DNA of 64,000 nt from Thermaerobacter sp. PB12/4term (GTDB lineage: Bacteria; Bacillota; Sulfobacillia; Thermaerobacterales; Thermaerobacteraceae). A program made the translations under genes and the position numbers. The notes under the pieces are model-generated. The model was not told where the DNA came from, did not search any database, and saw only the letters and a program-made list of their open reading frames with translations. Of the stretch, positions 17,808 through 27,094 are shown in pieces. Within the stretch, counting starts at the first letter, position 1; each line of letters begins with the position of its first letter. Where the stretch lies: positions 1,178,001 to 1,242,000 of the forward strand of contig NZ_CP048407.1 in assembly GCF_003403315.2 (NCBI RefSeq). The letters run 5' to 3'.

Positions 17808-19815
17808 TGGGCCGGTGGCGGTGCCGGTGCGATGGGGGTCTGCCGCCGCAGGTGCCGCGGGAACGGGGGCGGCGGTCCCGGGTGGCATTCGTACCGCCGG
17901 GGGCCCCCAGGGGCAGGCGGCGGGCCGGCGGCCGGGAGAGGTATTCGCCGAGCTGCTGGACCAGGCCCGGGCCGGGCGGGGCAGTTCCCCTGGTCCGGCG
18001 GGCGGTACGGCTCCCGCCGGCTCCGGCAGTGCGGGATCTGGAGAGGACAGCGGCCGTGACACCCGCCGTGCCGCCGGCGGAGAGGTCATGGGGCTGGTCG
18101 TGCCTGCCCTGTTTCCCCTGAGTCCCATGCCGGCCCCCGGCGACCAGGTTGGGGCCGGCCTCGAATCCCGTGCCCGGGGTCACGGGACCGAGGCGGTTGC
18201 GGTGGAAGGGTGGTTCGGCACCCGTGAAGCTGCCGGGCCGCGGCCGGCAGGGCTACCGGCGCGGGGGGGTGCAGCGGGCGGATTCGAACCCCGGGAGGCT
18301 GCCGCCAGGTCCGGTACGGCGCCGGAGGCCGGGACGGAAAGCGAAGGCAGCGGCCGGCTGGGGGTCGCGAAGGCGCAGGACAGCGGTCCTGGCGCCGGGC
18401 ACAACGGCGCCCCCGGTGGGGCACCGGGGGCGGGAGGGGCCGAAGGAGCGGGGCGTGACGCCCCGGCGACAGGGGGACCGGATCCCACTGCCGCCGGCGG
18501 GACGGCGGCAGGCCGGAGCCCGTCTCCTGCCCCCGAGGCCGGCAGCGCCTCCCAGGGCAAGGCCGGCCCGGCGGAATCCGCAGGGCCCTCGACCGGCCGC
18601 GCCCAGCCCGTCGCGGGGACCACCGGGGCGGCCGCCACCGCCGCTTCCGGCTCCGGCACGACCTCGGGCCCCACCGCCCCGGCTGCCGGCCCGGTGTCGG
18701 GAACCGGGGCGATGGTTGGGGCAGGGGCGTTCCTTGAGCCGCCGGGAAGCGGAACGCCGGTTTCGGCGGCGGGTGGCCCGGACGCGGCCACGGGTCCGGG
18801 TGCTGCCGCCGGCGGAGCCGCCGGACCCGGCGGCGTCCCGGGTAGCGGCCGGCCGGAGACGCCGGCGCCGGCCCCGGCCTTGTTGCCCGGACAACCCGGT
18901 GGCGGGCTCCTGGCCGGAGGCGGCGAACCGGCGGCAGGGGATGGCAAGGCCGGGACCACCTCGCCGGCGATGACGGGTGCGATGGCTGCCGCGGCCGGCG
19001 GGGCACCGGTCCCCGCCGCCGCGGGGCCGGGGGCCGGGGCGGAAGCTTACGGCGCAGGGTGGCCTGGGCCGGCCTCCGGCCAAGCGGCGGCCGTAGCCGG
19101 CATGGCGAGCCTGCCTGCGGGACAGGGTGGGCCGCTGCTGCCGGGGACAGCCGGGGTCGTGGTGCCGGCGTCCCAGGGGACCGGCATCCCCGAGGGCACG
19201 GCCGCGGCGGGAGCGGCCGGCCCGGGCCGGCCGCTCCCGCCGCCGGGGAGGGGTGAAGGGGAGCCCCTGGCGCCTGCGGCTGCGGCGGCCAGGGGGATGG
19301 CATCGCCGGCGGCGGCCGCGCTGCCGGGAGCGGCCGGTGGCGGCCCCGTGGACGCCGGCCGGTGGGCGGCGGCGGTGGCCCGCTGGATTGAAGGGCTCGA
19401 GTGGCACCGGGCCGGCGACCGGCACCGGTTGCGGCTGGAACTGGCTCCGGCCCACCTGGGACCCCTGCACGTGGAGGTAGCGGGGGACGGCAGCGCGCTG
19501 GCGGCCCGGCTCACGGTGTTCCACCCCGACACCCTGGCCCTGGTCCAGCGTCACCTGGACGAACTCCGCCAGGCCCTGACCGCCCGCGGCTACCAGGTAC
19601 AGGGTCTCGAAGTGGGGCTGGCGGCCGGCGGGACTCCCGGTCAATCCGGGCAGCAGGGGCCGGGCGGCCAGGGTGGCCAGGGCACGGCCTGGGCCTGGGC
19701 CGCAGGCGGGGTCCCGAGCGCGGCCGGCCCCAGCCCGAGGGACGTTCCTTCTGCCGGCCCGGGCACGGCGGCCTTCCCGGGAGGGGGCGGCGGGCGGCTG
19801 GACGTCCGGATCTAG
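17794..19815 (+). CDS. fliK: Flagellar hook-length control protein FliK
   Basis: Secreted molecular ruler that sets hook length and switches FlhB specificity. Only the C-terminal part is conserved: a Flg_hook domain of about residues 526-610 (HRLRLELAPAHLGPLHVEV, TVFHPDTLALVQRHLDELRQAL). The preceding ~520 residues are Gly/Ala/Pro/Thr-rich and low in complexity, as in other FliK proteins but unusually long; the protein has 673 residues. ATG start behind GGAGGAGG, overlapping fliJ. Confidence 0.9.
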   Translation: MTRGDGPVAVPVRWGSAAAGAAGTGAAVPGGIRTAGGPQGQAAGRRPGEVFAELLDQARAGRGSSPGPAGGTAPAGSGSAGSGEDSGRDTRRAAGGEVMGLVVPALFPLSPMPAPGDQVGAGLESRARGHGTEAVAVEGWFGTREAAGPRPAGLPARGGAAGGFEPREAAARSGTAPEAGTESEGSGRLGVAKAQDSGPGAGHNGAPGGAPGAGGAEGAGRDAPATGGPDPTAAGGTAAGRSPSPAPEAGSASQGKAGPAESAGPSTGRAQPVAGTTGAAATAASGSGTTSGPTAPAAGPVSGTGAMVGAGAFLEPPGSGTPVSAAGGPDAATGPGAAAGGAAGPGGVPGSGRPETPAPAPALLPGQPGGGLLAGGGEPAAGDGKAGTTSPAMTGAMAAAAGGAPVPAAAGPGAGAEAYGAGWPGPASGQAAAVAGMASLPAGQGGPLLPGTAGVVVPASQGTGIPEGTAAAGAAGPGRPLPPPGRGEGEPLAPAAAAARGMASPAAAALPGAAGGGPVDAGRWAAAVARWIEGLEWHRAGDRHRLRLELAPAHLGPLHVEVAGDGSALAARLTVFHPDTLALVQRHLDELRQALTARGYQVQGLEVGLAAGGTPGQSGQQGPGGQGGQGTAWAWAAGGVPSAAGPSPRDVPSAGPGTAAFPGGGGGRLDVRI

Positions 19816-19834
19816 GACGTGGGGAGGTGGGGAC

Positions 19835-20314
19835 GTGGCCGGGATGGCCATCACCAGCAGCACGGCGCAAGCGGCGGCCGCGGCGGCGGGTTCCGGCCCG
19901 GGCAGCGCCGGCGGCGCGGCCGGCCGGGCCGGCCCGGGCGGTCCGGGCGGCCTGGCACCCGACGCCTTCTTTCGGTTGCTGGCGGCCCAGCTGCGCTATC
20001 AGGACCCGCTGCAGCCCATGCAGGACACCGCCTTTGTGGCCCAGCTGGCCCAGCTCACCCAGCTGGAGGAGACCCGGGCCCTGCGGGCGGCCCTCAGCGG
20101 GCTTTCGGCCCTGCCCCTGCTGGGCCGGACGGTGGAGATCACCACCGCCCAGGGGACCCGGACCGGCACGGTCACGGGGGTGCGGATGGATCCTGCCGCA
20201 CCGGGCCTGATGATCGACGGCCAGCCCGTGGCCTGGGCCGACGTGCTGGCCCTGCGCCTGGCGGGTGAGGCGGAGCCCGCGGGCGGGCCGCCGGGGCGCC
20301 CGGTGACGGCGTGA
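19835..20314 (+). CDS. flgD: Flagellar hook assembly scaffold FlgD
   Basis: Hook cap needed for polymerisation of FlgE. The diagnostic N-terminal block is FFRLLAAQLRYQDPLQPMQDTAFVAQLAQLTQLE, followed by LLGRTVEI and a short Tudor-like C-terminal region. It has 159 residues, at the short end of the family, lacking the Fn3-like domain of longer FlgD. GTG start chosen for GGGGAGG 7 nt upstream; ATG at 19844 is too far from it. Confidence 0.93.
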   Translation: MAGMAITSSTAQAAAAAAGSGPGSAGGAAGRAGPGGPGGLAPDAFFRLLAAQLRYQDPLQPMQDTAFVAQLAQLTQLEETRALRAALSGLSALPLLGRTVEITTAQGTRTGTVTGVRMDPAAPGLMIDGQPVAWADVLALRLAGEAEPAGGPPGRPVTA

Positions 20315-20464
20315 GGCGGCGGGCACCGGCGGGAGAGCGGTGAGGAACGGGCCCGCCTGGGGCCGCCGGAGGCCCCGGCGGGAGCCGGGGCCGGCCACGG
20401 GGCCGGGCCGGCCGCGTGGGGGAAGGCCCGGCAGGGGGATGACCTTGAGGGAGGGTGAGGCGCC

Positions 20465-21685
20465 ATGATGCGCTCGCTGTACGCCGGCATCTCTGGGCTT
20501 CAGAACCACCAGCTCCGGATGGATGTGGTCGGCAACAACATCGCCAACGTCAACACCGTGGGCTACAAGTCGAGCCGCGTGACCTTCAAGGAGCTGTTCA
20601 ACCAGACCCTGCGGGGGGCCTCGGCGCCCGCCGGGCCGGCCCGGGGCGGGACGAACCCGATCCAGATCGGCCTGGGCACGGCCCTGGGCGGGATCGACGT
20701 GATCCACCAAGCCGGCAACCCCCAGGTGACGGGCGTGGTCACGGACATGGCCATCCAGGGCGACGGGTTCTTCGTGCTGCAGGACGCCACGGGCGGCTAC
20801 GCCTACACCCGGGCCGGCGACTTCCGGCTGGATGCCGAGGGTTACCTGGTGAATGCCGATGGCCTGCGGGTGCTCGGCTGGCAGGCCCAGGGCGGTGTGC
20901 TGCCGGCCCGGGACGCCCTCAACCTGGGCGCCGTCCGCGTCCCCGTGGACCTGGCCGTACCGGCCCAGGCCAGCACCCGGGTGACGTGGTCCAGCAACCT
21001 GGATGCCACGGCACCCACGTCCAGTCCCCTGACCCAGGCCATCGACGTCTACGACTCGCTGGGGAATTCCCATACGCTGATCTTCACCTTCACCCGTACC
21101 GGGCCGAACCAGTGGTCGTGGGACGCCGCCGCGGCCGCCGACCCGGTCACCTCCCTCGGCTCGGGCACCCTGACCTTCAGCAGCGCGGGACTTCTCACGG
21201 CCGGCAGCCCGGGCACCGTGAACTTCAACCCGCCCGGCGCCGACCCCATGACCCTGACCGTCGACTTTGCCGGCTTGACCCAGTACGCCGGGCCGTCCAC
21301 CGCCGAGGCCACGGCCGACGGTTATCCCGCCGGGCAGCTGACGTCCTTCAGCGTCGATGCATCGGGCACCATCACCGGCACCTTCTCCAACGGGATGACC
21401 CAGCCCATCGCCCAGGTGGCGCTGGCCGCCTTCGCCAACCCGGCCGGCCTGCTGCGCGACGGCAACCTCTACTGGGAATCCAACAACTCCGGGGTGGCCC
21501 GGATCGGGGAGGCGGGCATCGGCGGGCGCGGCTCCATCACCCCGGGGGCCCTGGAGATGTCCAACGTCGACCTGTCCCGGGAGTTCGTCGACATGATCGT
21601 GACCCAGCGGGGCTTCCAGGCCAACTCCCGGGTCATCACCACCTCCGACGAGATGCTGCAGGAGCTGGTCAACCTCAAGCGGTAA
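20465..21685 (+). CDS. flgE: Flagellar hook protein FlgE
   Basis: Hook subunit, 406 residues. The N-terminus MMRSLYAGISGLQNHQLRMDVVGNNIANVNTVGYKSSR and the C-terminal block ALEMSNVDLSREFVDMIVTQRGFQANSRVITTSDEMLQELVNLKR form the paired helices of rod/hook proteins. In between are the flagellar basal-body domains (IQGDGFFVL, YTRAGDFRLDAEGYLV). Its place after flgD and its size mark it as FlgE rather than FlgG. ATG start. The 150 nt upstream hold no gene. Confidence 0.94.
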   Translation: MMRSLYAGISGLQNHQLRMDVVGNNIANVNTVGYKSSRVTFKELFNQTLRGASAPAGPARGGTNPIQIGLGTALGGIDVIHQAGNPQVTGVVTDMAIQGDGFFVLQDATGGYAYTRAGDFRLDAEGYLVNADGLRVLGWQAQGGVLPARDALNLGAVRVPVDLAVPAQASTRVTWSSNLDATAPTSSPLTQAIDVYDSLGNSHTLIFTFTRTGPNQWSWDAAAAADPVTSLGSGTLTFSSAGLLTAGSPGTVNFNPPGADPMTLTVDFAGLTQYAGPSTAEATADGYPAGQLTSFSVDASGTITGTFSNGMTQPIAQVALAAFANPAGLLRDGNLYWESNNSGVARIGEAGIGGRGSITPGALEMSNVDLSREFVDMIVTQRGFQANSRVITTSDEMLQELVNLKR

Positions 21686-21768
21686 GCCGGCCGGCTGAGA
21701 GCCCGGCCCGCCGGATGCCGCGGCGGGGACCCGGCCTCAGCGGCCTCAGGTGACGGGAGGGAGCCCCG

Positions 21769-22047
21769 GTGGTGCCGGTGACCCGCCTGGACGGCCGGGA
21801 AGTGGTGGTCAACGCGGAGCTGATCGAGACCCTGGAGGCCACGCCCGATACGGTGATCACGCTGACCACGGGCCGGCGCCTGGTGGTGCGGGAACCCGTG
21901 GAACGGGTGATCGAGCGGGTGGTGGCCTACCGGCGGCGCATCCTGGCGCCGGCCGGGGGACCGGGAGGGGCAGGGGCGTCCTGCGCCCCGGCCTCGCCCG
22001 CCCCGGCCGCCGGGTCCACCGGGCACGAGGACGGTGACCCCAGGTGA
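21769..22047 (+). CDS. flbD: Flagellar protein FlbD (SwrD/YlzI family)
   Basis: Small cytoplasmic protein found after flgE in Firmicutes; in Bacillus subtilis SwrD increases motor power. The 60-residue conserved part reads VTRLDGREVVVNAELIETLEATPDTVITLTTGRRLVVREPVERVIERVVAYRR. A Pro/Ala/Gly tail of about 30 residues follows, overlapping fliL by 4 nt (GTGA). GTG start with GGGAGGG upstream. Confidence 0.9.
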   Translation: MVPVTRLDGREVVVNAELIETLEATPDTVITLTTGRRLVVREPVERVIERVVAYRRRILAPAGGPGGAGASCAPASPAPAAGSTGHEDGDPR

Positions 22048-22538
22048 AAGGCAAACTCCGGTTGCTGTTGATCGTGGTGGTGACGGCGGTGGCCGCCGCT
22101 GCGGGCACCTGGTGGGCCGCCACCCGGGCGGGGGCGGGGGAGCCCCCGCCCCCGCCGGAGCCGGTGGACGTGGCCCTGGAGCCCTTTACCACCAACCTGC
22201 GGGACGGTCGGGTGGTGCAGGTGGCCCTGGTCCTCCGGGTGGCAGGGGAAGAGGCGGCCCAGGCGCTGGAGCACGGCCGCACGGCCGAGGTGCGCCATCA
22301 GGTCTACCGGGTCCTGCGCGGGATGACCGCGGCCGACCTGGCCGGAGCCGGCGGCATGGACCGGCTGCAGCAGGCGCTGCGGGCCGTCCTGGCGGGACAG
22401 GGCGGCGGGTCCGGCCCCGGGGAGGGCGACCCGGGGGCGGGGTCCGGCCTGCCTGCCGGATCCGGGCCCGGTGGACATGCCCCCGGGGGCGGGTTGCCCA
22501 TTCAGGACGTGTTGATCACGGACCTGATCGTCCAGTAG
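22044..22538 (+). CDS. fliL: Flagellar basal body-associated protein FliL
   Basis: Single-pass membrane protein that stabilises stator units around the motor. It has an N-terminal membrane helix (about residues 5-27), a Pro-rich linker (EPPPPPEP), and the periplasmic-type FliL domain with the start of its beta strand (VALEPFTTNLRDGRVVQVALVLRV) and an ITDLIVQ-type end. A Gly/Pro-rich insertion precedes the last strand. 164 residues, GTG start. Confidence 0.88.
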   Translation: MKGKLRLLLIVVVTAVAAAAGTWWAATRAGAGEPPPPPEPVDVALEPFTTNLRDGRVVQVALVLRVAGEEAAQALEHGRTAEVRHQVYRVLRGMTAADLAGAGGMDRLQQALRAVLAGQGGGSGPGEGDPGAGSGLPAGSGPGGHAPGGGLPIQDVLITDLIVQ

Positions 22539-22574
22539 GGGCCTGCAGAGCACGGGCAGGAGGAGGGCTGCGGG

Positions 22575-23543
22575 TTGAACCAGGGCGTGCGCCGCAAGGG
22601 CAGCCGGAGGACGCCGGTGGTCCGGCTCTATGACTTCCGGCGCCCGGACAAGTTCTCCAAGGAGCAGTTGCGCACCCTGGCCATGGTGCACGAGAACGTG
22701 GCCCGGCTGGCAACGGGCTTCTTGTCGGGCCAGCTGCGCACGGTGGTCGAGGTGGCGGTGCTGGAGGTGGAGGAGACGACCTACGGTGAGTTCATCACCG
22801 GGCTCTCCAACCCCACGGTGCTGGCGGTCTTCAACCTGCCGCCCCTGGAGAGCAGCGCCGTCATGGACGTGGAGCCCTCCATCGCCTTTCCCATGGTGGA
22901 CCGCCTGTTCGGCGGGCCGGGCACGGGGGCGGCCACCGGCCGCGGCCTGACGGAGATCGAGACGGTGGTCATGCGGGCCATCCTGCAGGGGCTTCTGGGA
23001 TCCGTCGCCGAGGGGTGGAGCCAGCTCGTCCAGGTGCAGGGCGAACTGGTCACGGTGGCGGCCAATCCCCTGTTCGTCCAGGTTCAGGCGCCCAACGAGA
23101 TCGTCGTGCGGGTGGTGCTGTCGGTCCGGTTCGGCCAGCAGTCCGGAGCCTGGCGGATCTGCCTGCCTTATCCCCTGCTGGAGCCCCTGCTGCCGCGGCT
23201 GGCCGTGCACCAGTACTACGCCCGGGAGACCCGCAGCCAGGCGCGGTCCCGGGAGCGGTGGGAAGAAGGCTTGCGCCAGGTGCCGCTGCCGGTGCAGGTG
23301 GTCCTGGGGCGGGCTCAGCTGACGGTCCGGCAGCTGCTGGACCTGGCGCCGGGGCACGTGCTGCCGCTGGATACCCGGGCCGGAAGCCTGGTCGACATCC
23401 TGGTGGGCGGCCGGCTCAAGTTCCGGGGCCTGCCCGGGCAGCACGGGCAGCGGCTGGCGGTGCAGGTGGTGGAACGGGTGGTAGAGGAGGAACGCGGCCA
23501 TGGGCACGGGCGAGTGGGAGATGCTGTCGCAGGAGGAAATTGA
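22575..23543 (+). CDS. fliM: Flagellar motor switch protein FliM, lacking the CheY-binding N-terminus
   Basis: C-ring protein linking FliG to FliN. The conserved region starts at once ([26 protein letters not shown]), continues through the CheC-like middle domain ([35 protein letters not shown]), and ends in a FliN-like C-terminal domain ([29 protein letters not shown]). The LSQxEIDxLL peptide that normally opens FliM and binds phosphorylated CheY is missing, and an in-frame stop at 22536-22538 rules out an upstream extension. TTG start with AGGAGGG at 22561. It overlaps fliN by 44 nt. Confidence 0.93.
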   Translation: MNQGVRRKGSRRTPVVRLYDFRRPDKFSKEQLRTLAMVHENVARLATGFLSGQLRTVVEVAVLEVEETTYGEFITGLSNPTVLAVFNLPPLESSAVMDVEPSIAFPMVDRLFGGPGTGAATGRGLTEIETVVMRAILQGLLGSVAEGWSQLVQVQGELVTVAANPLFVQVQAPNEIVVRVVLSVRFGQQSGAWRICLPYPLLEPLLPRLAVHQYYARETRSQARSRERWEEGLRQVPLPVQVVLGRAQLTVRQLLDLAPGHVLPLDTRAGSLVDILVGGRLKFRGLPGQHGQRLAVQVVERVVEEERGHGHGRVGDAVAGGN

Positions 23544-24309
23544 TGCCCTGTTGCGCAGCCTGGCCGAGGAGGGGAGCGGGGCCGGCCCCGCCGGCGGCGA
23601 CGACCCGGCGCGGGGCGCCCCAGGCGGTGCGGAAGGCGCGTCCGGAGGTGCTGCCGGATCCGACGCCCCTCCCCCCGCAGCTTCCGGGTCCGCCGGCGGG
23701 GCATCGGGGTCCGTTGAGCCCCAGGAGGCCTCCCCCATCGCGACGGGCCCCTCCGCCGGAGCCGGGGAGGCCACGGGCAGGCGCCCATCCGCTCTGCCGG
23801 CCGCGACCCCGTCGGCCACCTTCCAGGAGGAGGCGCTTCCGGCGGGCAGGCCGGGCGCGGAGGGGCCGGCCGGTGCCGGCCGGGGTAGTGGCCCGGCCCA
23901 GGCGGCGGCCGCAGCCGAGCCGGCCCCGGCGGGCATCACGGGGGCCGGTAGCCGCCCGGCGGCCGGGTTCTACCCCCTGCACGGCGGTCCCGAGGCCGGC
24001 GAGGGCTGGCCGCCGGAAGGGGAAGGCGGCGCCGGGCCGGCCCTGGCCCGGGGAACCTTGGATCTTCTGCTGGATGTCCCCCTGCAACTGACGGTGGAGC
24101 TGGGCCAGACCCAGCGCACGGTGCGGGAACTGCTGGAGATGGCGCCGGGCACGGTGGTGGAACTGGACCGACTGGCGGGCGAGCCGGTGGACCTGCTGGT
24201 GAACGGCCGCCTGATCGCCCGGGGCGAGGTGGTGGTGATCGATGAGAACTTCGGCATCCGCATCACCGACATCGTCAGCCCCGGCGAGCGCCTCCGTCGC
24301 CTCCGTTGA
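23500..24309 (+). CDS. fliN: Flagellar motor switch protein FliN with a CheY-binding-type N-terminal peptide
   Basis: The C-terminal 85 residues are a standard FliN/SpoA domain ([32 protein letters not shown], then [18 protein letters not shown]). Residues 9-18 are [10 protein letters not shown], the motif that in FliM (and in Bacillus FliY) binds CheY-P. The two are joined by about 160 residues of Gly/Ala/Pro-rich linker. The CheC-like phosphatase domain that makes Bacillus FliY is not present. 269 residues, ATG start with GAGGAGG. An ATG at residue 8 would start exactly at the motif but lacks a ribosome site. Confidence 0.93.
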   Translation: MGTGEWEMLSQEEIDALLRSLAEEGSGAGPAGGDDPARGAPGGAEGASGGAAGSDAPPPAASGSAGGASGSVEPQEASPIATGPSAGAGEATGRRPSALPAATPSATFQEEALPAGRPGAEGPAGAGRGSGPAQAAAAAEPAPAGITGAGSRPAAGFYPLHGGPEAGEGWPPEGEGGAGPALARGTLDLLLDVPLQLTVELGQTQRTVRELLEMAPGTVVELDRLAGEPVDLLVNGRLIARGEVVVIDENFGIRITDIVSPGERLRRLR

Positions 24310-24313
24310 GGGG

Positions 24314-24850
24314 GTGCCGGGGGAGGGCGTTCGGGGGGGACCGGAGCCCGCGGTGGTGGTCATCGACCCCGCCGCCTTTGCCCGGCGCCAGGTCCGGGCC
24401 CAGCTGGCTCCCCTGGGGTGCGTGGTGCTGGAGCTTTCCGGGTCCGAACCCGAGCCCGTGGTCCGCCGCCAGCTCCAGCGGGCCCGGGTGGTCCTGGCCG
24501 AACCGGCTCCGTGGGGCCGGGACGCCGGCCGGTGGCTGGCTGCCCTGAAGGCGATGAATCCCGCCGCCACCCTGGTGGTGTGCACGGCCCTGACCACCCG
24601 GGCGGCCGTGGTGGCCTACCGGCGGGCGGGAGCGGCCGACGTGGTGGCCAAACCGTGGGATCCGGCCCGCCTGCAGGCCGCGGTGCGGTTTGCCCTGGCG
24701 GCCCGGGGGCCGGCGGGAAGGCTGGATCCCCGCGCCAGCCGGGGCGCCGCAACGTCGCCGGGCGGGGAGTCGCCGGGCCGGGCCTGCCAGGGGGCGGGGC
24801 CGGTCCAGGGGGAGACCGGGGGGACGGGGGAACCTTGTGGACAGGCCTGA
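24314..24850 (+). CDS. Degenerate CheY-like receiver protein (phospho-acceptor Asp replaced by Glu)
   Basis: The position between fliN and fliO is that of cheY in Bacillus. The fold is recognisable as a receiver: VVVIDPAAFARR, VVLAEPAP, VVCTAL and VVAKPW line up with the beta strands of CheY. The switch Thr91 and the Lys113 are kept. The acidic pair is reduced to Asp18-Pro19, and the phosphorylated Asp is Glu63 (codon 24500-24502). It therefore probably cannot be phosphorylated in the usual way and may mimic the active state or act only as a scaffold. A ~50-residue Arg/Gly/Pro tail follows. GTG start is uncertain; GTG 24353 is an alternative. Overlaps fliO by 16 nt. Confidence 0.8.
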   Translation: MPGEGVRGGPEPAVVVIDPAAFARRQVRAQLAPLGCVVLELSGSEPEPVVRRQLQRARVVLAEPAPWGRDAGRWLAALKAMNPAATLVVCTALTTRAAVVAYRRAGAADVVAKPWDPARLQAAVRFALAARGPAGRLDPRASRGAATSPGGESPGRACQGAGPVQGETGGTGEPCGQA

Positions 24851-25095
24851 TCCAGTTTCTCGTTGCTTCGCTGCTGGTGATCGCAGCGGCCGCGTGGGGG
24901 AGCCGGGCCCTGGCCCGGTGGTTGAAGCCTGCTCAGGGGGGGCGCGATCTGGAAATCCGGTCCGTGGTGTCCCTGGGCGGCCGGCGGGTCCTGTGCGTGG
25001 TGCGCTGGCACGGGGATGAGCTCCTGCTCGGGGTGACCGACCAGGGCGTGAGCCTGCTGGACCGGCGGGCGGCCCGGGAGGATGAGCCGGCATGA
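24835..25095 (+). CDS. fliO: Flagellar biosynthetic protein FliO
   Basis: Small membrane protein that helps FliP assemble in the export gate. The 86 residues comprise one N-terminal membrane helix (about 3-21) and the FliO domain (DLEIRSVVSLGGRRVLCVVRWHGDELLLGVTDQGVSLL). TTG start after a G-rich ribosome site, overlapping the cheY-like gene. The stop overlaps the fliP ATG. Identification rests on this domain pattern and on position. Confidence 0.86.
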   Translation: MWTGLIQFLVASLLVIAAAAWGSRALARWLKPAQGGRDLEIRSVVSLGGRRVLCVVRWHGDELLLGVTDQGVSLLDRRAAREDEPA

Positions 25096-25775
25096 TGCCC
25101 CAGGTGAACGTCACCCTGCAGCCGGCCACGGGCCCGGAAGGCCTGGGCGCCGCCCTGCAGATCCTGCTTCTGCTCACCGTGCTGTCCCTGGCGCCGGCGC
25201 TGCTGGTGATGATGACGGGCTTCACCCGCATCGTGGTCGCCCTGTCCTTCCTGCGCGGCGCCCTGGGTACCCAGCAGGCCCCGCCCAACCAGGTGCTGGT
25301 GGGGCTGGCACTGTTCCTGACCGTGTTCGTCATGGCACCGGTCTGGCAGCAGGTCTACCAGGACGCCTGGATACCCTACCGGGACGGCCGGATCGGCCAG
25401 GTCGAGGCCCTGCAGCGGGCGCAGGAACCGGTGCGGGAGTTCATGTTCCGCTACACCCGGGAACGGGACCTGGCCCTGTTCCTGGAACTGTCGGGGCGGG
25501 GGCCGGTGGCGTCGCCCGACCAGGTCCCGACCTACGTGCTGATTCCTGCCTTTGCCATCAGCGAGCTCAAGACGGCCTTCCAGATCGGTTTCATCCTTTA
25601 CGTACCCTTTCTGGTCATCGACATGGTGGTGGCCAGCACCCTGATGTCCATGGGCATGTTGATGGTTCCGCCCATGCTGGTGTCGCTGCCGTTCAAGATC
25701 CTGCTGTTCGTGCTGGTCGACGGCTGGAACCTGGTGGTCCGGTCCCTGCTGGCGTCCTTCGGCATGCCGGGCTAG
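25092..25775 (+). CDS. fliP: Flagellar export gate protein FliP
   Basis: Core membrane component of the type III export channel (FliP5-FliQ4-FliR1). Four hydrophobic segments are visible, with the diagnostic VMMTGFTRIVVALSFLRGALGTQQAPPNQVLVGLALFLT and VPTYVLIPAFAISELKTAFQIGF blocks. 227 residues. There is no obvious cleavable signal peptide of the enterobacterial type. ATG overlaps the fliO stop. Confidence 0.96.
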   Translation: MMPQVNVTLQPATGPEGLGAALQILLLLTVLSLAPALLVMMTGFTRIVVALSFLRGALGTQQAPPNQVLVGLALFLTVFVMAPVWQQVYQDAWIPYRDGRIGQVEALQRAQEPVREFMFRYTRERDLALFLELSGRGPVASPDQVPTYVLIPAFAISELKTAFQIGFILYVPFLVIDMVVASTLMSMGMLMVPPMLVSLPFKILLFVLVDGWNLVVRSLLASFGMPG

Positions 25776-25892
25776 AGGCCGGGCTGGAGACCGGGCCAGG
25801 GCACGGCCCGTGGTCCCCCGTACCGGCGGCTGGGCCGGAGAGGGGCCGGGGGAGCCGCCGGGCGGGTCCGGTAGACGAGGGGGAAAGGGATC

Positions 25893-26162
25893 ATGACCGA
25901 CGCCATGGTGCTTACGGTGGGGCGGGAAGCCCTGTGGACGGGCCTTCTGGTGGCCGCCCCCGTGCTCCTCCTGACGGTGGCCGTCGGGGTGGCGATCAGC
26001 ATTCTGCAGGCGGCCACCCAGGTGACGGAGCAGACCCTGGTCTTTGTTCCCAAGATCCTGGCGGCAGCGGCGGCCCTCCTGCTCTTCGGGCCGTGGATGC
26101 TGGCGACCCTGGTGCGCTACACGGTGCAGCTGTACGAATCCATCCCCGGCGTCCTGGGATGA
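25893..26162 (+). CDS. fliQ: Flagellar export gate protein FliQ
   Basis: Two-helix membrane subunit of the export gate, 89 residues, normal length. LLLTVAVGVAISILQAATQVTEQTLVFVPKILA is the signature of the family. ATG start. The 117 nt after fliP contain no gene. Confidence 0.95.
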   Translation: MTDAMVLTVGREALWTGLLVAAPVLLLTVAVGVAISILQAATQVTEQTLVFVPKILAAAAALLLFGPWMLATLVRYTVQLYESIPGVLG

Positions 26163-26320
26163 TCCCGGCCGGGGACCGGGGATGCGGGGGAGGGGCCGTG
26201 CCCCGCGGCCGTGGCGGCGGCCCGGCCGGCCCCGGCCCAGCAGCCGGGGCCGGTGACCGGCGGCGCCTGCCCGTAGCCCGGGGGTGCGCGGCGGATAGGA
26301 CCGGCGGCGGAGGTGATCCG

Positions 26321-27094
26321 GTGGACCTGGCGGCCATCGCCACCACAGAACTCAACCGGTTCCTGCTCTGCCTGGGCCGGACCAGCGGCCTGGTGGTCGC
26401 CTCGCCGGCCTTCGGCGGGGGCCTGGTGCCGGCGCCTGCGCGGGCGCTGCTGGCGGTGCTTCTGGCCCTGGTGGTATACCCGGTGATGCCGCCCGCCCGG
26501 CCGCCCGCCACGGCCCTGGGTTACGGGGCCGCCCTGCTGGCCGAGGTGGCCGCGGGGCTTGCCCTGGGGCTGGTCACCGCCCTGGTCTTCGCCGCCGTCC
26601 AGCTGGCGGGCCAGCTGCTCGACCTGTCGGCGGGCTTCGGCCTGAGCGGGGTCTTCGATCCCGTCTCGAGCCAGTCCATGCCCGTCCTGGGGCACTTTCT
26701 CTACCTGGTCATGTGGGTTCTGCTGCTGGCCACCGACGGCCACCACCTGATCCTGCGGGCCCTGGCTGACAGCTACCGCCACCTGCCACCGGGGGGAGCC
26801 GGCCTGGCCGGCGGTGCCCCGGTGCTGCTCGACCTGGCGGGCTGGATGTTCGCCACCGGCCTCCTGTTGAGCCTCCCCGTCCTGGCCGTGCTGGTGGCCG
26901 TGATGGTGGCGCTGGGCCTGGTGTCCCGGGCGGTGCCCCAGCTCAACGTGTTCATCACGGGCCTGCCGGTGCAGGTGGCCGTGGCCCTGGTAGCCCTGCT
27001 GGCCGCCCTGCCGGCGCTGGCCGGAGCCCTGGCCGGCCTGGCCCGGCCTCTGGGCGAGTTCCTGGCCCGGCTGCTGGAGGCGATGGGCCCATGA
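26321..27094 (+). CDS. fliR: Flagellar export gate protein FliR
   Basis: Multi-pass membrane subunit closing the export gate. The 257-residue protein shows about six hydrophobic stretches and the family sequences RTSGLVVASPAFGG, QLAGQLLDLSAGFGLSGVFDPVSSQSMPVLGHF and SRAVPQLNVFITGLPVQV. GTG start with GGCGGAGG upstream. Its stop overlaps flhB (ATGA). Confidence 0.95.
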   Translation: MDLAAIATTELNRFLLCLGRTSGLVVASPAFGGGLVPAPARALLAVLLALVVYPVMPPARPPATALGYGAALLAEVAAGLALGLVTALVFAAVQLAGQLLDLSAGFGLSGVFDPVSSQSMPVLGHFLYLVMWVLLLATDGHHLILRALADSYRHLPPGGAGLAGGAPVLLDLAGWMFATGLLLSLPVLAVLVAVMVALGLVSRAVPQLNVFITGLPVQVAVALVALLAALPALAGALAGLARPLGEFLARLLEAMGP

